The notes beneath the pieces were generated by a model, which was not told the origin of the DNA, did no database searches, and was given only the letters and a program-made list of their open reading frames with translations. Below, one piece after another: positions 52,556 to 61,362 of a stretch of DNA of 64,000 nucleotides. The stretch spans positions 124,001 through 188,000 of the forward strand of contig UCKU01000009.1 in the NCBI GenBank assembly GCA_900473185.1, given 5' to 3'. The position numbers and the translations under genes were made by a program. The stretch comes from Hyphomicrobiales bacterium (lineage in GTDB: Bacteria > Pseudomonadota > Alphaproteobacteria > Rhizobiales > Rhizobiaceae). How positions within the stretch are numbered: the stretch's first letter is position 1; each line of letters begins with the position of its first letter.

Positions 52556-52909
52556 ATGACGGAGAGCGTGGACGGCATTCTAGCACGGTTGAAGCGGCTG
52601 GCGAAGGAAGCCGGCTTGCCCGGCATCCAGGAAAGTACATCCTATGGCAACCTGGCGCTGAAGGTCGGGGGCAAAAGTTTCGTCGCGGTCAAGGACGACG
52701 AAACGGTGGTCATCTCGATCCCGATCGACCACAAGGAACACCTGCTGACGATGGCGCCCGACATCTATTTTCAGACGAACCATTATGTCGGATGGCCGCA
52801 TCTGCCGGTCCGCATCGCAGCTGTTGGCGATGATGAACTCAAGCAACGGCTGATCGACGCCTGGACGTACCGGGCGCCGAAGAAGCTGATTTCCGCCTAC
52901 CGCGCTTAG
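52556..52909 (+). CDS. MmcQ/YjbR family protein
   Basis: A 117-residue protein of the MmcQ/YjbR family, which has a CyaY-like or double-wing DNA-binding-like fold of unknown role. Visible marks are PGIQESTSYGNLALKVGGKS, FVAVKDDETVVISIPIDHKE and YVGWPHLPVRIAAVGDDELK, ending DAWTYRAPKKLISAYRA. Its stop codon overlaps by four bases with the stop of the convergent GST gene. Confidence 0.87.
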   Translation: MTESVDGILARLKRLAKEAGLPGIQESTSYGNLALKVGGKSFVAVKDDETVVISIPIDHKEHLLTMAPDIYFQTNHYVGWPHLPVRIAAVGDDELKQRLIDAWTYRAPKKLISAYRA

Positions 52910-53526
52910 GCTTTTTCGCGTGCCAATGCTCGCTGGACAGCCGCGCGCTCCAGCATGCGGGCATGATGCTCGCTGATCTTGGGGAAGCGCGCGGGATCGA
53001 CGCCATCGGATGGCAGCCAGTTGGTCATGACGAAGAGATAGGGATCGGCAACCGTATAGGTGTCACCCATCACCCACGGGCCTTCAAACATGGTCGCCTC
53101 GATCAGCTCGAAACTCTCACCCATGGTCTGCGGCACCTTTGCCTTCATGGATTCCAGCGCAGCCTCATCATCGGCCCAGCGGTATCCGCGCGGGCGATGC
53201 GCGTGATTCACGTGCACGGTGGAAGAGATGTAGCCGTTGAAAGCCTGCAGCCGGGCAAATTCGAAGGGGTCGTCGAGCGGCGCGAGCTTGGCGGCCGGTG
53301 CCATCTGGGCGATATAGGCAAGGATCGCCGTCGTCTCGGTCAGCACGCCGCGGTCGGTCGCCAGCGCCGGAACGCGCCCCTTAGGATTGATCTTCAGATA
53401 GGCTTCCGAGCGCTGCTCGTTCTCCCGCGTATTGACCTTCTTCGCATCGAAGGCAAGGCTGGATTCCTCCAGCGTAATCAGGCTTGCAAGCGCGCAGCTT
53501 CCCGGTGCGAAATAGAGTGTGAGCAT
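52906..53526 (-). CDS. Beta-class glutathione S-transferase
   Basis: A 206-residue GST. The N domain starts MLTLYFAPGSCALASLITLE with C12, as in bacterial beta-class GSTs where a Cys forms a mixed disulfide with glutathione. RVPALATDRGVLTETTAILA, then YIAQMAP, is the glutathione-binding loop. The C domain has GDTYTVADPYLFVMTNWLP. It overlaps convergently with the MmcQ-like gene. Likely role is conjugation or thiol protection; substrate unknown. Confidence 0.9.
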   Translation of the reverse strand: MLTLYFAPGSCALASLITLEESSLAFDAKKVNTRENEQRSEAYLKINPKGRVPALATDRGVLTETTAILAYIAQMAPAAKLAPLDDPFEFARLQAFNGYISSTVHVNHAHRPRGYRWADDEAALESMKAKVPQTMGESFELIEATMFEGPWVMGDTYTVADPYLFVMTNWLPSDGVDPARFPKISEHHARMLERAAVQRALAREKA

Positions 53527-53596
53527 GGTGAGACTCCCCTTTCGGGGAGCCTTATAGCGCGAGCTTCATGGCCAGCGAAAGACGCTGCTGCGCTTT

Positions 53597-53620
53597 CCCT
53601 TCTCCCCACGGGGATAAGGG
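53597..53620. repeat. CTTCTCCCC-type hairpin repeat
   Basis: CCCTTCTCCCC and GGGGATAAGGG pair with one mismatch around loop AC. It resembles the hairpin at 31625-31653. It follows the stop of the DUF4406 gene on the minus strand and could serve as its terminator. Confidence 0.6.
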
Positions 53621-53627
53621 GCAGAAT

Positions 53628-53984
53628 TCACGCGCAGCCTGGCACGTCCTCCAGCCGGTACCAGACCGGTATGCCGCGCTCGGTGGCAATGCGCACATCG
53701 TTGTCGGCGCCCTTGGAGTCGCCCGGCAGGCGCAGCACGCCCTCGCAGAGCTGCAGCAGGCGGCCGGCGACGGGATGGAAGATTTCCTCGTATAGGTCGT
53801 CACCGACCGATTTACCGCCTGCGGCATGCCAGATGGGAAGCGCTACCCACTCACCGATCATCGGCACATGGCCTGCCTTGAAAAGCGCGTGAGACGGCTC
53901 CTCGAGGCGCTTGAGATTGGCAGCCATCTTTGTCGGGTCATCGCCCGTTCCGGACCTGTAAGGCCCGGCAATCAAAATCAACAT
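53628..53984 (-). CDS. DUF4406 / nucleoside 2-deoxyribosyltransferase-like protein
   Basis: A 118-residue small protein. The start MLILIAGPYRSGTGDDPTKM has the GPYR(S/T)G signature of nucleoside 2-deoxyribosyltransferase-like folds; DLYEEIFHPVAGRLLQLCEG, VLRLPGDSKGADNDVRIATE and RGIPVWYRLEDV follow. DUF4406 members are presumed to act on nucleosides or nucleotides, but this is not shown. It is divergent from a DeoR regulator, and DeoR proteins often respond to phosphorylated sugars, so a functional link is plausible. Confidence 0.82.
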   Translation of the reverse strand: MLILIAGPYRSGTGDDPTKMAANLKRLEEPSHALFKAGHVPMIGEWVALPIWHAAGGKSVGDDLYEEIFHPVAGRLLQLCEGVLRLPGDSKGADNDVRIATERGIPVWYRLEDVPGCA

Positions 53985-54031
53985 GATCTACTCCATCAAC
54001 TCCCGGCTTCATGCACGGGATTTCGCGAAAA

Positions 54032-54098
54032 TGCACGATATTTCTTGAATGTCGAGTCAATTCGTGCATATTCACGCTGTTTCGTAAATTTTCGTGCA
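54032..54098. promoter_or_regulatory. Three phased TCGTGCA boxes before deoR
   Basis: TGCACGA at 54032-54038, TCGTGCA at 54062-54068 and TCGTGCA at 54092-54098 are spaced exactly 30 bp apart (the first inverted). A variant TGCACGG occurs at 54012-54018. They lie in the divergent gap between the DUF4406 gene and deoR, the last ending nine bases before the deoR ATG. They probably form a DeoR operator array. Confidence 0.65.
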
Positions 54099-54107
54099 GG
54101 AGCAATC

Positions 54108-54863
54108 ATGCTGACCAGCCAACGCAAAGCCCTCATCCTCGACACCCTGCGCCGCGACGGGCAGGTCATCGCCAAGCGTGTGGCGGAGGATTTCGAGCTG
54201 TCGGAAGACACGATCCGCCGCGACCTACGGGAGATGGCCGCGGAAGGACTGTTGAAGCGCGTGCATGGCGGGGCCTTACCCATTGCCCCCGACCTGCCCG
54301 ACTTCACGGCCCGCCGCGACGTCGCTTCCGACGTTAAGGCGCGGCTCGGCGCGAGGGCGGCGCAGATGGTAAAGGCCGGGCAGATGGTGTTCCTCGACGG
54401 CGGCACGACCACGGCGGAAGTTGCCCGTCACCTGCCGCGCGACATTGCCTTCACGATCGCCACTCACAGCCCGACGATCGCCGCCGAGCTGGAGCATCAC
54501 CCGACGGCCGAGGTGATCCTCTGTGGTGGCAGGCTCTACAAGCATTCCATGGTGGCAACTGGCGCGGTCGCCATGACAACGATCTCCGCTCTGCGGCCGG
54601 ATATCTTTTTCCTCGGGGTGACGGCCGCTCATCCCGTGCACGGATTTTCGACCGGGGATTTCGAGGAGGCGGCGATCAAACGGCATATCGCCCGGTGTTC
54701 GGCGGAAACGCATGTGCTGCTGACGGCGGAGAAATTTGATCTCGTTTCACCCTGCACGGTGCTTGCCGCAGGTGAAGTGGCAGGACTGATCGTGCCCGCA
54801 GAAATGCCGGCGGAACGGCTTCAGCCCTATGCCGATCTCAATGTCGCAATTGCCGCAGCTTGA
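54108..54863 (+). CDS. DeoR-family transcriptional regulator
   Basis: A 251-residue regulator. The HTH is MLTSQRKALILDTLRRDGQV, IAKRVAEDFELSEDTIRRDL, REMAAEGLLKRVHGGALP. The DeoR sugar-phosphate sensor domain follows: MVFLDGGTTTAEVARHLPRD, VILCGGRLYKHSMVATGAVA, IFFLGVTAAHPVHGFSTGDF. I chose ATG 54108 because AGGAG is five bases before it and phased boxes lie just upstream. It is divergent from the DUF4406 gene, a plausible target. Its 3' end overlaps the next convergent gene by 26 bases. Confidence 0.92.
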   Translation: MLTSQRKALILDTLRRDGQVIAKRVAEDFELSEDTIRRDLREMAAEGLLKRVHGGALPIAPDLPDFTARRDVASDVKARLGARAAQMVKAGQMVFLDGGTTTAEVARHLPRDIAFTIATHSPTIAAELEHHPTAEVILCGGRLYKHSMVATGAVAMTTISALRPDIFFLGVTAAHPVHGFSTGDFEEAAIKRHIARCSAETHVLLTAEKFDLVSPCTVLAAGEVAGLIVPAEMPAERLQPYADLNVAIAAA

Positions 54864-55635
54864 CCCGCTTGCGGCGGAGCGGAGGAACAAGGCCCGGCGG
54901 CAGCAGGCTGAAGAGCAGCGTGGCGATGAAAACCACAAGTGCGAAGATGCCGGGCAGGACATTGCCAGACCCAAGCGTCAGCGCCTCCTGCAAGCGCGGC
55001 TGGACATTCGCAATGATGGCCGCGAGCGCCGGCATGCCTAGGACCTTGGCCACCATCGATGAGAGCCAGTTCATTTCAGTGACAGCGGCGAGAGCGCCAT
55101 AGAGGGCGGCGGCGTAGACAATTCCGCGAAGGATAGCGGAGGCGCCGAAGGGCCTGATGTCATCGTCCTCGAAGGGAATGGCAAGATAAGCAAGCAGGGA
55201 GGCGAGAAACAGGAAAGCAAGCGGAAGCGCTTCAGATATCGCGGCCCATTGCAGGCGTTCGCCGGTTGCGATGAACAGCAGGAAAGGTGTGGAGGCCATA
55301 AACCACAGGGCTACCGGCAGCCCCCAAAGTCGCAGAAGCGAGAGGTAGCCCAGCCGCAGCATCGCAGCGCCAAACAGAATCCCGATCGCGGTCCAGACGC
55401 CTGCAGTTTTCAGCGTACCGGCCATGAATTGCACGACCGGCATGCAGGAGCCGGCCATCTCCACACAATTGGAGATCTGCACCGCAAGCCAGGTGAAGTA
55501 ATCGAAGCAGAGCGTAAAGAACATCAGGAGGGTGATGCCAGTCAGCATCCACCACAAATAGCGGCCTGCGAACATCTCCTGCCCTCGCAGCTTCGGAGGA
55601 ACCGTATTCACGCGCTCCGTCGCGGCAACAGGCAT
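54838..55635 (-). CDS. Hypothetical multi-spanning membrane protein
   Basis: A 265-residue protein with about six to seven hydrophobic segments, for example YLWWMLTGITLLMFFTLCFD, WTAIGILFGAAMLRLGYLSL, ALPLAFLFLASLLAYLAIPF and FALVVFIATLLFSLLPPGLV. Two cysteines in the first loop (SNCVEMAGSCMPV) may form a periplasmic disulfide. The tail is basic (PPLRRKRVKLRQLRH). I do not recognise a family. Its end overlaps the deoR end by 26 bases, in the convergent orientation. Confidence 0.72.
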   Translation of the reverse strand: MPVAATERVNTVPPKLRGQEMFAGRYLWWMLTGITLLMFFTLCFDYFTWLAVQISNCVEMAGSCMPVVQFMAGTLKTAGVWTAIGILFGAAMLRLGYLSLLRLWGLPVALWFMASTPFLLFIATGERLQWAAISEALPLAFLFLASLLAYLAIPFEDDDIRPFGASAILRGIVYAAALYGALAAVTEMNWLSSMVAKVLGMPALAAIIANVQPRLQEALTLGSGNVLPGIFALVVFIATLLFSLLPPGLVPPLRRKRVKLRQLRH

Positions 55636-55740
55636 GTCCGACCGCCGGACGTGCCTCCGTTTATATTAGGTAATTCTTATTTTTTTATAACTTATATATT
55701 TAACAATGCAGGGATTTGGGGGCAGAGATCGGGGCAACGA

Positions 55741-56745
55741 TCAGGTAAAGGCATCTGTCACGCGGATATCGCCGACATGGATGCCGTTCCAGTTGCGCAT
55801 GGATTTATTTGCCAGAGCGGTCAGCGCGGCATGTACCTTGCCGCCCTTCTCGAAGTAGCGGGCAAGTGTCGCCGCAACCATGGCTTCGGCGGCGCGGGTG
55901 GTGCCGTCATCACACTTCAATGCGATCGCAATGCCCTGTTCCGGGATGGCAGCGCAGAAGACGCCTTCCGCGCCGGTCTTGCAAAAGATCCGTCCGGGGG
56001 CGATCTGCATCAGCTCGGTGCAGGCGCGGCCGGTGCCGGCCACATAGAAGGGCTCGGCCATGCAGGCTTCGATGAGCCGGCGGGAAGCTTTCGCACGTTC
56101 GGGGCCAAGGCCATTACCCGTCGCCATCTTCGCAAAGCCATGAGCGAGCGCCTTCAGCGGCACGGCATAGGTCGGAATGGAGCAGCCATCGGTGCCGCAG
56201 ACATCATGACCGAGTGCGGCGCCCGTCAGGTCCCCCATGGCGTCTCGGATCTGCTGCTGCAGCGGATGATCGTAGCCGACATAACCCTTGCTATCGATGC
56301 CCTGATGGCAGCAGACGCAGATGAAACCGGAATGCTTGCCGGAGCAATTGTTATGAAGCGCCGTCGGCTTCTCCAGCGTGCGCGCCTGATGGATCAGCGT
56401 CTTCTGGTCCGAGGACCAGTGCGCGCCGCATTCCAGCGCTTCCACATCACGGCCGGCACGCGAGAGCATGGAGGCGGCAAGTGCCACATGTTCATCCTCG
56501 CCGCTATGGGAGGAACAGGCGAGCGCCAACTCCTTGTTGCCGAAGCCGTAGGCATCCGCCGCGCCGCTTTCGAGCAGCGGCAGCGCCTGCATCGCCTTGC
56601 AGGCCGAGCGCGGGAAGACACTCGCCCCGATATCGCCGAGCGAAAAGGCGACACGGCCATCGCCATCCACGACCACAACCGAACCGCTGTGACGGCTTTC
56701 GACAAGCGAGCCCCTGGTGACTTCGACGAGGACGGGATTGGGCAT
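55741..56745 (-). CDS. ansA: L-asparaginase of the Rhizobium etli (thermolabile) class
   Basis: A 334-residue asparaginase of the PF06089 class, close to R. etli ReAV. Both Ser-Lys dyad elements and the zinc ligands described for that enzyme are present in the right order: S47 and K50 (FPRSACKAMQALP), S79 (LACSSHSGEDEH), C134 and K137 (LHNNCSGKHSGF), C188 (CGTDGCSIPTY). It hydrolyses asparagine to aspartate and ammonia. The ATG at 56745 is used; a TTG at 56751 is an alternative. In R. etli this type lies in an asparagine operon; here no ansP or ansR is next to it. Confidence 0.93.
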   Translation of the reverse strand: MPNPVLVEVTRGSLVESRHSGSVVVVDGDGRVAFSLGDIGASVFPRSACKAMQALPLLESGAADAYGFGNKELALACSSHSGEDEHVALAASMLSRAGRDVEALECGAHWSSDQKTLIHQARTLEKPTALHNNCSGKHSGFICVCCHQGIDSKGYVGYDHPLQQQIRDAMGDLTGAALGHDVCGTDGCSIPTYAVPLKALAHGFAKMATGNGLGPERAKASRRLIEACMAEPFYVAGTGRACTELMQIAPGRIFCKTGAEGVFCAAIPEQGIAIALKCDDGTTRAAEAMVAATLARYFEKGGKVHAALTALANKSMRNWNGIHVGDIRVTDAFT

Positions 56746-56942
56746 GGGCAAGAATCCGGATTATGGGCAAAGAGACTGCAGGCATAGCCCCTCCATCTCT
56801 GAAAGCCAATGGAATTTGCGCCTGATGACGGCCGATCACAGCATCTAAACAGCCATCACACGAAGTGACGGCGGGTGCGGCAAACTATCGTTTTCCGTGT
56901 AGGCGCGATGGGGCTAAAGGTGGGGCGTCAGGACTCATTCTC

Positions 56943-58154
56943 ATGCCATCTTCATTTTCTTCCATCATCCGCGACAGCCGCATCCGCATTCCAACCGTAA
57001 CGCTGGTGGCGCTCGCCTTCACCTATGCCTCGACGGTCCCGTATCAGTCGATCATCGGCATCAGCGAACTCGGCATGAGTGACGGCGCCTATTCGGCGCT
57101 GGTCTTCTTTGCTGCCGTCGTCAATGTCGCGATCAGCCTGACGCTCGGCATATGGTCGGACAGGCTGACGGAAAGACGGCCGCTGGTGCTTGCGCTTTCC
57201 ATTGCCGGCATGATCGGCTTCGGATCGATCGCCCTCATTCATAGCCCTACCGTTTTCATCTTCTCGGTGCTCTTCCTCGTGCCGATGAGCAATTCCACCT
57301 ATTCGCTGCTCTTTGCCAGTGTCAGGGCGCGCACCAACCAACTGGTCCGCAGTGAAGCGGTCGCCATCACCTCGACAGTGCGCGCGCTCTATTCCGGGTC
57401 CTGGGCGGTAGCGCCGGGACTGGTCGGGCTTGCGCTGGTCACTTCGCCATCGATGACGCCAGCTTATGGGGTGGCGGCGGTGGCAAGCCTCATCTGCTTC
57501 TGCCTCTATTTCTTCTTCGCGCCCGGCAATGGCCCGGTGCGCGAGACGATCCCCAACCAGCCGGGCTTCTTCGCTTCACTGAAGCGGGTCTTTGCGCCCG
57601 ATGTTTTCATCCGCGTCTTCGTCATGTCGCTGCTGCTCGGCCTGCAGCGGTTGAACGGCATGGTTTCGCCGCTCATCGTCGTGCATAAGATCGGCGGCAG
57701 CGTTGTCGATGTCGGCTTTCTCTCGGGTCTGACGGCTTTTCTCGAAATGCCCTTCATGATGATGTGGGGGCTTGTACAACGACGTTTCCGCACCGTGCAT
57801 GTATTGGCTTTCGGCTCGGTGCTTTACTGCCTCTATCTGGTGCTGCTCGGCTTTGCCACCGCACCTTGGCAGCTCTATGCGCTGCTCGGTCTCAACGCCT
57901 GCGGAGCTGCTGCCATCCTCAGCCTGCCAATCACCTATCTGCAGGACCTTATAGCCGACCGGCCCGGCCTCGGCAGCTCACTCATCTCGCTCAACACCTT
58001 TATCGGCATCGGCGTTGCCGCGGGCCTTTTCGCACTCGGAACAGCGGTAACGGATTATTCCGGCACGGCCTTTGTCGGGGCGGCTACAGGCATCGCCACC
58101 ATCGTGATCCTGCTCTATCTGGAAAGCGGCAGCGGCGTACGCCAGCCTGCCTAA
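56943..58154 (+). CDS. SetA-like sugar efflux MFS transporter
   Basis: A 403-residue major facilitator with 12 helices, similar to the sugar efflux transporters of the SET family. Marks are VALAFTYASTVPYQSIIGIS, SLTLGIWSDRLTERRPLVLA (motif A region), and MSNSTYSLLFASVRARTNQL. I chose the ATG at 56943 since the protein starts at the family position (MPSSFSSIIRDSRIRIPTVT). It is convergent with the SufR-like regulator, one base between the stop codons. Substrate (sugar or drug) unknown. Confidence 0.87.
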   Translation: MPSSFSSIIRDSRIRIPTVTLVALAFTYASTVPYQSIIGISELGMSDGAYSALVFFAAVVNVAISLTLGIWSDRLTERRPLVLALSIAGMIGFGSIALIHSPTVFIFSVLFLVPMSNSTYSLLFASVRARTNQLVRSEAVAITSTVRALYSGSWAVAPGLVGLALVTSPSMTPAYGVAAVASLICFCLYFFFAPGNGPVRETIPNQPGFFASLKRVFAPDVFIRVFVMSLLLGLQRLNGMVSPLIVVHKIGGSVVDVGFLSGLTAFLEMPFMMMWGLVQRRFRTVHVLAFGSVLYCLYLVLLGFATAPWQLYALLGLNACGAAAILSLPITYLQDLIADRPGLGSSLISLNTFIGIGVAAGLFALGTAVTDYSGTAFVGAATGIATIVILLYLESGSGVRQPA

Positions 58155-58155
58155 G

Positions 58156-58818
58156 TCATCGTGGTGTAATGCGATAGGCGCAGCGGCGTGCGCCAAGCAG
58201 GATGTGTTCGCTGCGCTCGACCTTCGCCGAGAGCACGCTGCGGAAGGTTTCGAGCTCGGAACGACAAAAGCCGGCGCAAGCCGTTGCCGCCGCACAGATC
58301 GGACAATGGTTCTCGACCAGCATCAATGATCCATCGTCTTCCTGCCAGCTATCGGCCATATAGCCCTCGCGGCTGCGGATGGCAGCCAGGCCTTCCACGC
58401 GGGCAGCAAGATCCGGCCGGTCCGCGAGTTCGTCGCGATAGCGCTGCAGCGTTTCATTTTCGCGGGCAGTTATGACGGCATCGAGTGCTGCGGGGCCGAG
58501 CTGCTGAACAACCGTTGTCAACAGTGTCGCCGTCAGTTCGGCATGGCCATCCGGGAAATGGCTGTTACCCTCAGCCGTCAGGTGCCAGAGCTGCCTCGGA
58601 CGTCCCCTGCCCCTGGGGGCGACCGTCACGGGTTCCACAAGTCCCTCCTCCGCCATTTTTGCAAGCTGCTGACGGGCGGCCTCACCTGATATGCTGAGCG
58701 CATCGCCGACCGCAGCGGCAAGCTGCGGCCCTTCGGTCTTCAACAGGATCAGGATGCGGTTGACGGGAGACTGGCGCATATTTTTCCAAGCTGCCTCTTG
58801 TTTTAATCCGATGCTCAT
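58156..58818 (-). CDS. SufR/ArsR-like winged-helix regulator with Cys cluster
   Basis: A 220-residue regulator. The HTH region is SPVNRILILLKTEGPQLAAA, DALSISGEAARQQLAKMAEE, VTVAPRGRGRPRQLWHLTAE, as in SufR and related DeoR/ArsR-like proteins. The C-terminal part has a cysteine cluster: C172, C175, C181 and C185 in ENHCPICAAATACAGFCRSE, plus C213. SufR binds an iron-sulfur cluster, so metal or cluster binding is likely. ATG 58818 is preferred. It is divergent from an MFS gene and a perfect operator-like dyad lies between. Confidence 0.85.
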   Translation of the reverse strand: MSIGLKQEAAWKNMRQSPVNRILILLKTEGPQLAAAVGDALSISGEAARQQLAKMAEEGLVEPVTVAPRGRGRPRQLWHLTAEGNSHFPDGHAELTATLLTTVVQQLGPAALDAVITARENETLQRYRDELADRPDLAARVEGLAAIRSREGYMADSWQEDDGSLMLVENHCPICAAATACAGFCRSELETFRSVLSAKVERSEHILLGARRCAYRITPR

Positions 58819-58822
58819 GCAA

Positions 58823-58846
58823 TTTTCCAATTCATAACTTGGAAAA
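58823..58846. promoter_or_regulatory. Operator-like inverted repeat between SufR-like and MFS genes
   Basis: TTTTCCAA (58823-58830) and TTGGAAAA (58839-58846) form a perfect 8-bp inverted repeat with an 8-base spacer. It lies four bases before the regulator start and 34 before the MFS start. A further half-site, TTTTTCCAA, occurs inside the start of the regulator gene near 58780. Confidence 0.72.
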
Positions 58847-58880
58847 TAATAACGGGTCAGGAAAAACGCAAGGATTCATC

Positions 58881-60305
58881 ATGTCCGAGACCGCCTTGGA
58901 GCCATCAGGCTCTTCAACATCTGTCTTCCAGTTGTTTTCCCCTTCGCTGCTGCCGGCGACACTGATGCTTGGCGGCGGCATGACGATCTCTGCCGTGGAA
59001 AGCTACATCACAGCAACGATCGCGCCGAGCATCGTGCGCGATATCGGCGGGCTGGAACTGTTCTCGCTGGTGACAACGCTTTATATCGCCGCGACCATAC
59101 TGGGCTCGATCTTCATGGCGATGCGACCGAGGAATATCGGGCTGCGCAGTGTCTACGTGATCGCGGCAGTGATCTTCGGCGTCGGCAGCCTGCTTTGCGC
59201 TGCAGCCCCCTCGATGCCTGTCGTGCTGATCGGCCGAACGGTGCAGGGTTTCGGCACCGGTGCGCTCGCCGCCCTCTGTTACGCCTTCATCCGCTTCGTC
59301 TATCCCGAACCGCTCTGGCCCAAGGCGTCGACGCTCTATGCGGCGATCTGGGGGGTGTCGACTGTCATTGGCCCGACGCTTGGCGGCTTCTTTGCGCATG
59401 ACGGCGCCTGGCGCTACGCCTTTGCCGTGCTCGTCCCGCTCAGCGTGTTGATGGCAGTGCTGGCGCCGCGGCTTTTGCCGCAGGCCGAGGACGACCGCGA
59501 ACAGGCAAAGATGCCTGTCGCGCAGATTTGCCTGCTGCTTGGGGCAGTGCTGCTGGTCAGCACCGCAGGGACAACCGAGATGACGACAGCCAAGATCGGG
59601 CTGATCGCCGTTTCGGTCATCGCCGTCGGCATCATGCTAGTTTTGGAACGCAAGGGAAACAACCGGCTGCTGCCGTTAGGCGCGGTGACGCTGAGCCAGC
59701 CGATATCACGGGTCTATCTGACAATGATCGGCCTCAACTTCGTTCTCGTCAGCGATATCTTCATCCCCTATTTCCTGCAGGTTCTGCATGGGGTAACGCC
59801 TCTGATTTCAGGCTATCTGGTGGCTCTCGTCGCCCTCGGCTGGACGATGGCGGCCTTCTTCAGCGGCTCCTTCTCCGGCAGGAAAGCCAACGCCGCGATC
59901 GTTGCGGGCTGTGCAACCGAAGCCGCAGCGACAGCCGTGCTCGCCGTCTTCCTTGCCCGCGAGAACCCTGAAGCGCATCTTATCATCCTCGGACCGGCAG
60001 CAGTCGCCATGTTCATGATGGGTTTTGGCGTCGGCCTCGGCTGGGCGCATCTCGTCGCCAAGGTGCTGAAGCTGGTGGCCGACAGCGAGCAGGACAAGGC
60101 TTCGGCAGCCATTCCGACGATGAGCTCGCTCGGCAGCGCCTTCGGAGCGGCCTTTGCCGGCGTTATCGCCAACGGCGCGGGACTGGTCGACCCGGGTGGT
60201 ATTGAGGGCGCGCTTTCGGCGGCGAGCTGGCTCTATCTGATCATGGCCTTGCCGGGGCTGATCGCCGTCGGCGCGGCGCTGTCTCTCAGGCGAGTTTCAG
60301 CATGA
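58881..60305 (+). CDS. MFS transporter
   Basis: A 474-residue major facilitator with about 14 helices. It starts [20 protein letters not shown], with [20 protein letters not shown] and [20 protein letters not shown] (motif B-like), then [20 protein letters not shown] (motif C). It looks like a drug/metabolite exporter of the DHA2 type. The ATG at 58881 has AAGGA eight bases before it. It is divergent from the SufR-like regulator and is its probable target. Its 3' end overlaps the quinone oxidoreductase gene by 20 bases. Confidence 0.9.
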   Translation: MSETALEPSGSSTSVFQLFSPSLLPATLMLGGGMTISAVESYITATIAPSIVRDIGGLELFSLVTTLYIAATILGSIFMAMRPRNIGLRSVYVIAAVIFGVGSLLCAAAPSMPVVLIGRTVQGFGTGALAALCYAFIRFVYPEPLWPKASTLYAAIWGVSTVIGPTLGGFFAHDGAWRYAFAVLVPLSVLMAVLAPRLLPQAEDDREQAKMPVAQICLLLGAVLLVSTAGTTEMTTAKIGLIAVSVIAVGIMLVLERKGNNRLLPLGAVTLSQPISRVYLTMIGLNFVLVSDIFIPYFLQVLHGVTPLISGYLVALVALGWTMAAFFSGSFSGRKANAAIVAGCATEAAATAVLAVFLARENPEAHLIILGPAAVAMFMMGFGVGLGWAHLVAKVLKLVADSEQDKASAAIPTMSSLGSAFGAAFAGVIANGAGLVDPGGIEGALSAASWLYLIMALPGLIAVGAALSLRRVSA

Positions 60306-61284
60306 TCTTGCCGATGTGGTAGCTGCTTTCCATCAGCCGATGAGCAGCTACCACGTCTTCAAAGGCAAAGGTCTCATAGATGACGGGCGCGACCGTGCCG
60401 GCTTCCAGAAGCGGCCAGACCTCGGAGAGAAGGTCATCACGGATCGCCCGCTTCTCCTCCACCGTGCGCGGGCGCATGGTGGAGCCGGTCACCGTCAGGC
60501 GCTTGACCATAATCGGTGTCAGATTGACCTTTTCGGCGACCGCGCCCTGCAAAAAGGCGATGATCGAGAGGCAGCCATCCTTCGCCAGAGAGGCAATGTT
60601 CTTCTCGAAATAGGCCGCGCCGATCATGTCGAGGACAATATCGACGCCCTGGCCGGTCTCTTGCCTGATGACGGCGGCGAAATCCTCTTCCCGGTAGTTG
60701 ATGGCGCGCTTGGCACCGAGCTTCTCGCAGGCTTCGCACTTTTCCTTCGAGCCGGCGGTCGAATAGACCTCGGCGCCGAAAGCCTTGGCGAGCTGGATAG
60801 CGGTCGTGCCGATGCCGCTGGAGCCGCCATGGATCAGCACTTTCTCGCCCTCCGTCAGGCCGGCCATCTGGAAGAGGTTTGCCCAGACGGTGAAAAAAGT
60901 CTCCGGAAGAGCCGCTGCCCTCACTGCATCATAACCCCTGGGGAAAGGCAGAGCCTGGCCGGCCGGCAGAAGGCAATATTCCGCATAGGCTCCACCATTG
61001 GCGAGGCCGCAGACCTTGTCGCCCAGCGAATAGCCGGTCACGCCGGAGCCGATCGCTACCACCTCACCCGCGAGTTCGAGGCCGAGAATGGGGCTCGCAT
61101 CCTTCGGCGGCGGATAGCTGCCCTGGCGCTGGGAAATGTCGGGACGGTTGACACCGACCGCTTCGGTACGAACAAGGATCTGGCCTTCTGAGGGCACCGG
61201 AACCGGTCCGTTTGCGATGACCATCGCCTCCGGCCCGCCGAAAGACGGCAGATCGACAAAACGCATATGCGACGGCAACGACAT
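60286..61284 (-). CDS. NAD(P)H:quinone oxidoreductase (PIG3-type)
   Basis: A 332-residue medium-chain reductase without zinc sites, like quinone oxidoreductase and the TIGR02824 (PIG3) family. Visible parts are [54 protein letters not shown] and the NADPH-binding [20 protein letters not shown]. It should reduce quinones or enones with NADPH, limiting redox cycling. It is convergent with the MFS gene, with a 20-base overlap of coding ends. Confidence 0.92.
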   Translation of the reverse strand: MSLPSHMRFVDLPSFGGPEAMVIANGPVPVPSEGQILVRTEAVGVNRPDISQRQGSYPPPKDASPILGLELAGEVVAIGSGVTGYSLGDKVCGLANGGAYAEYCLLPAGQALPFPRGYDAVRAAALPETFFTVWANLFQMAGLTEGEKVLIHGGSSGIGTTAIQLAKAFGAEVYSTAGSKEKCEACEKLGAKRAINYREEDFAAVIRQETGQGVDIVLDMIGAAYFEKNIASLAKDGCLSIIAFLQGAVAEKVNLTPIMVKRLTVTGSTMRPRTVEEKRAIRDDLLSEVWPLLEAGTVAPVIYETFAFEDVVAAHRLMESSYHIGKIMLKLA

Positions 61285-61362
61285 GGCCCGGCTCTCCCTA
61301 TTCCGAAGTATTGGAGATAATTCAGGGTCCGGGGCTTGGGAAGGCCGGAAGTGCCAGAGGCG

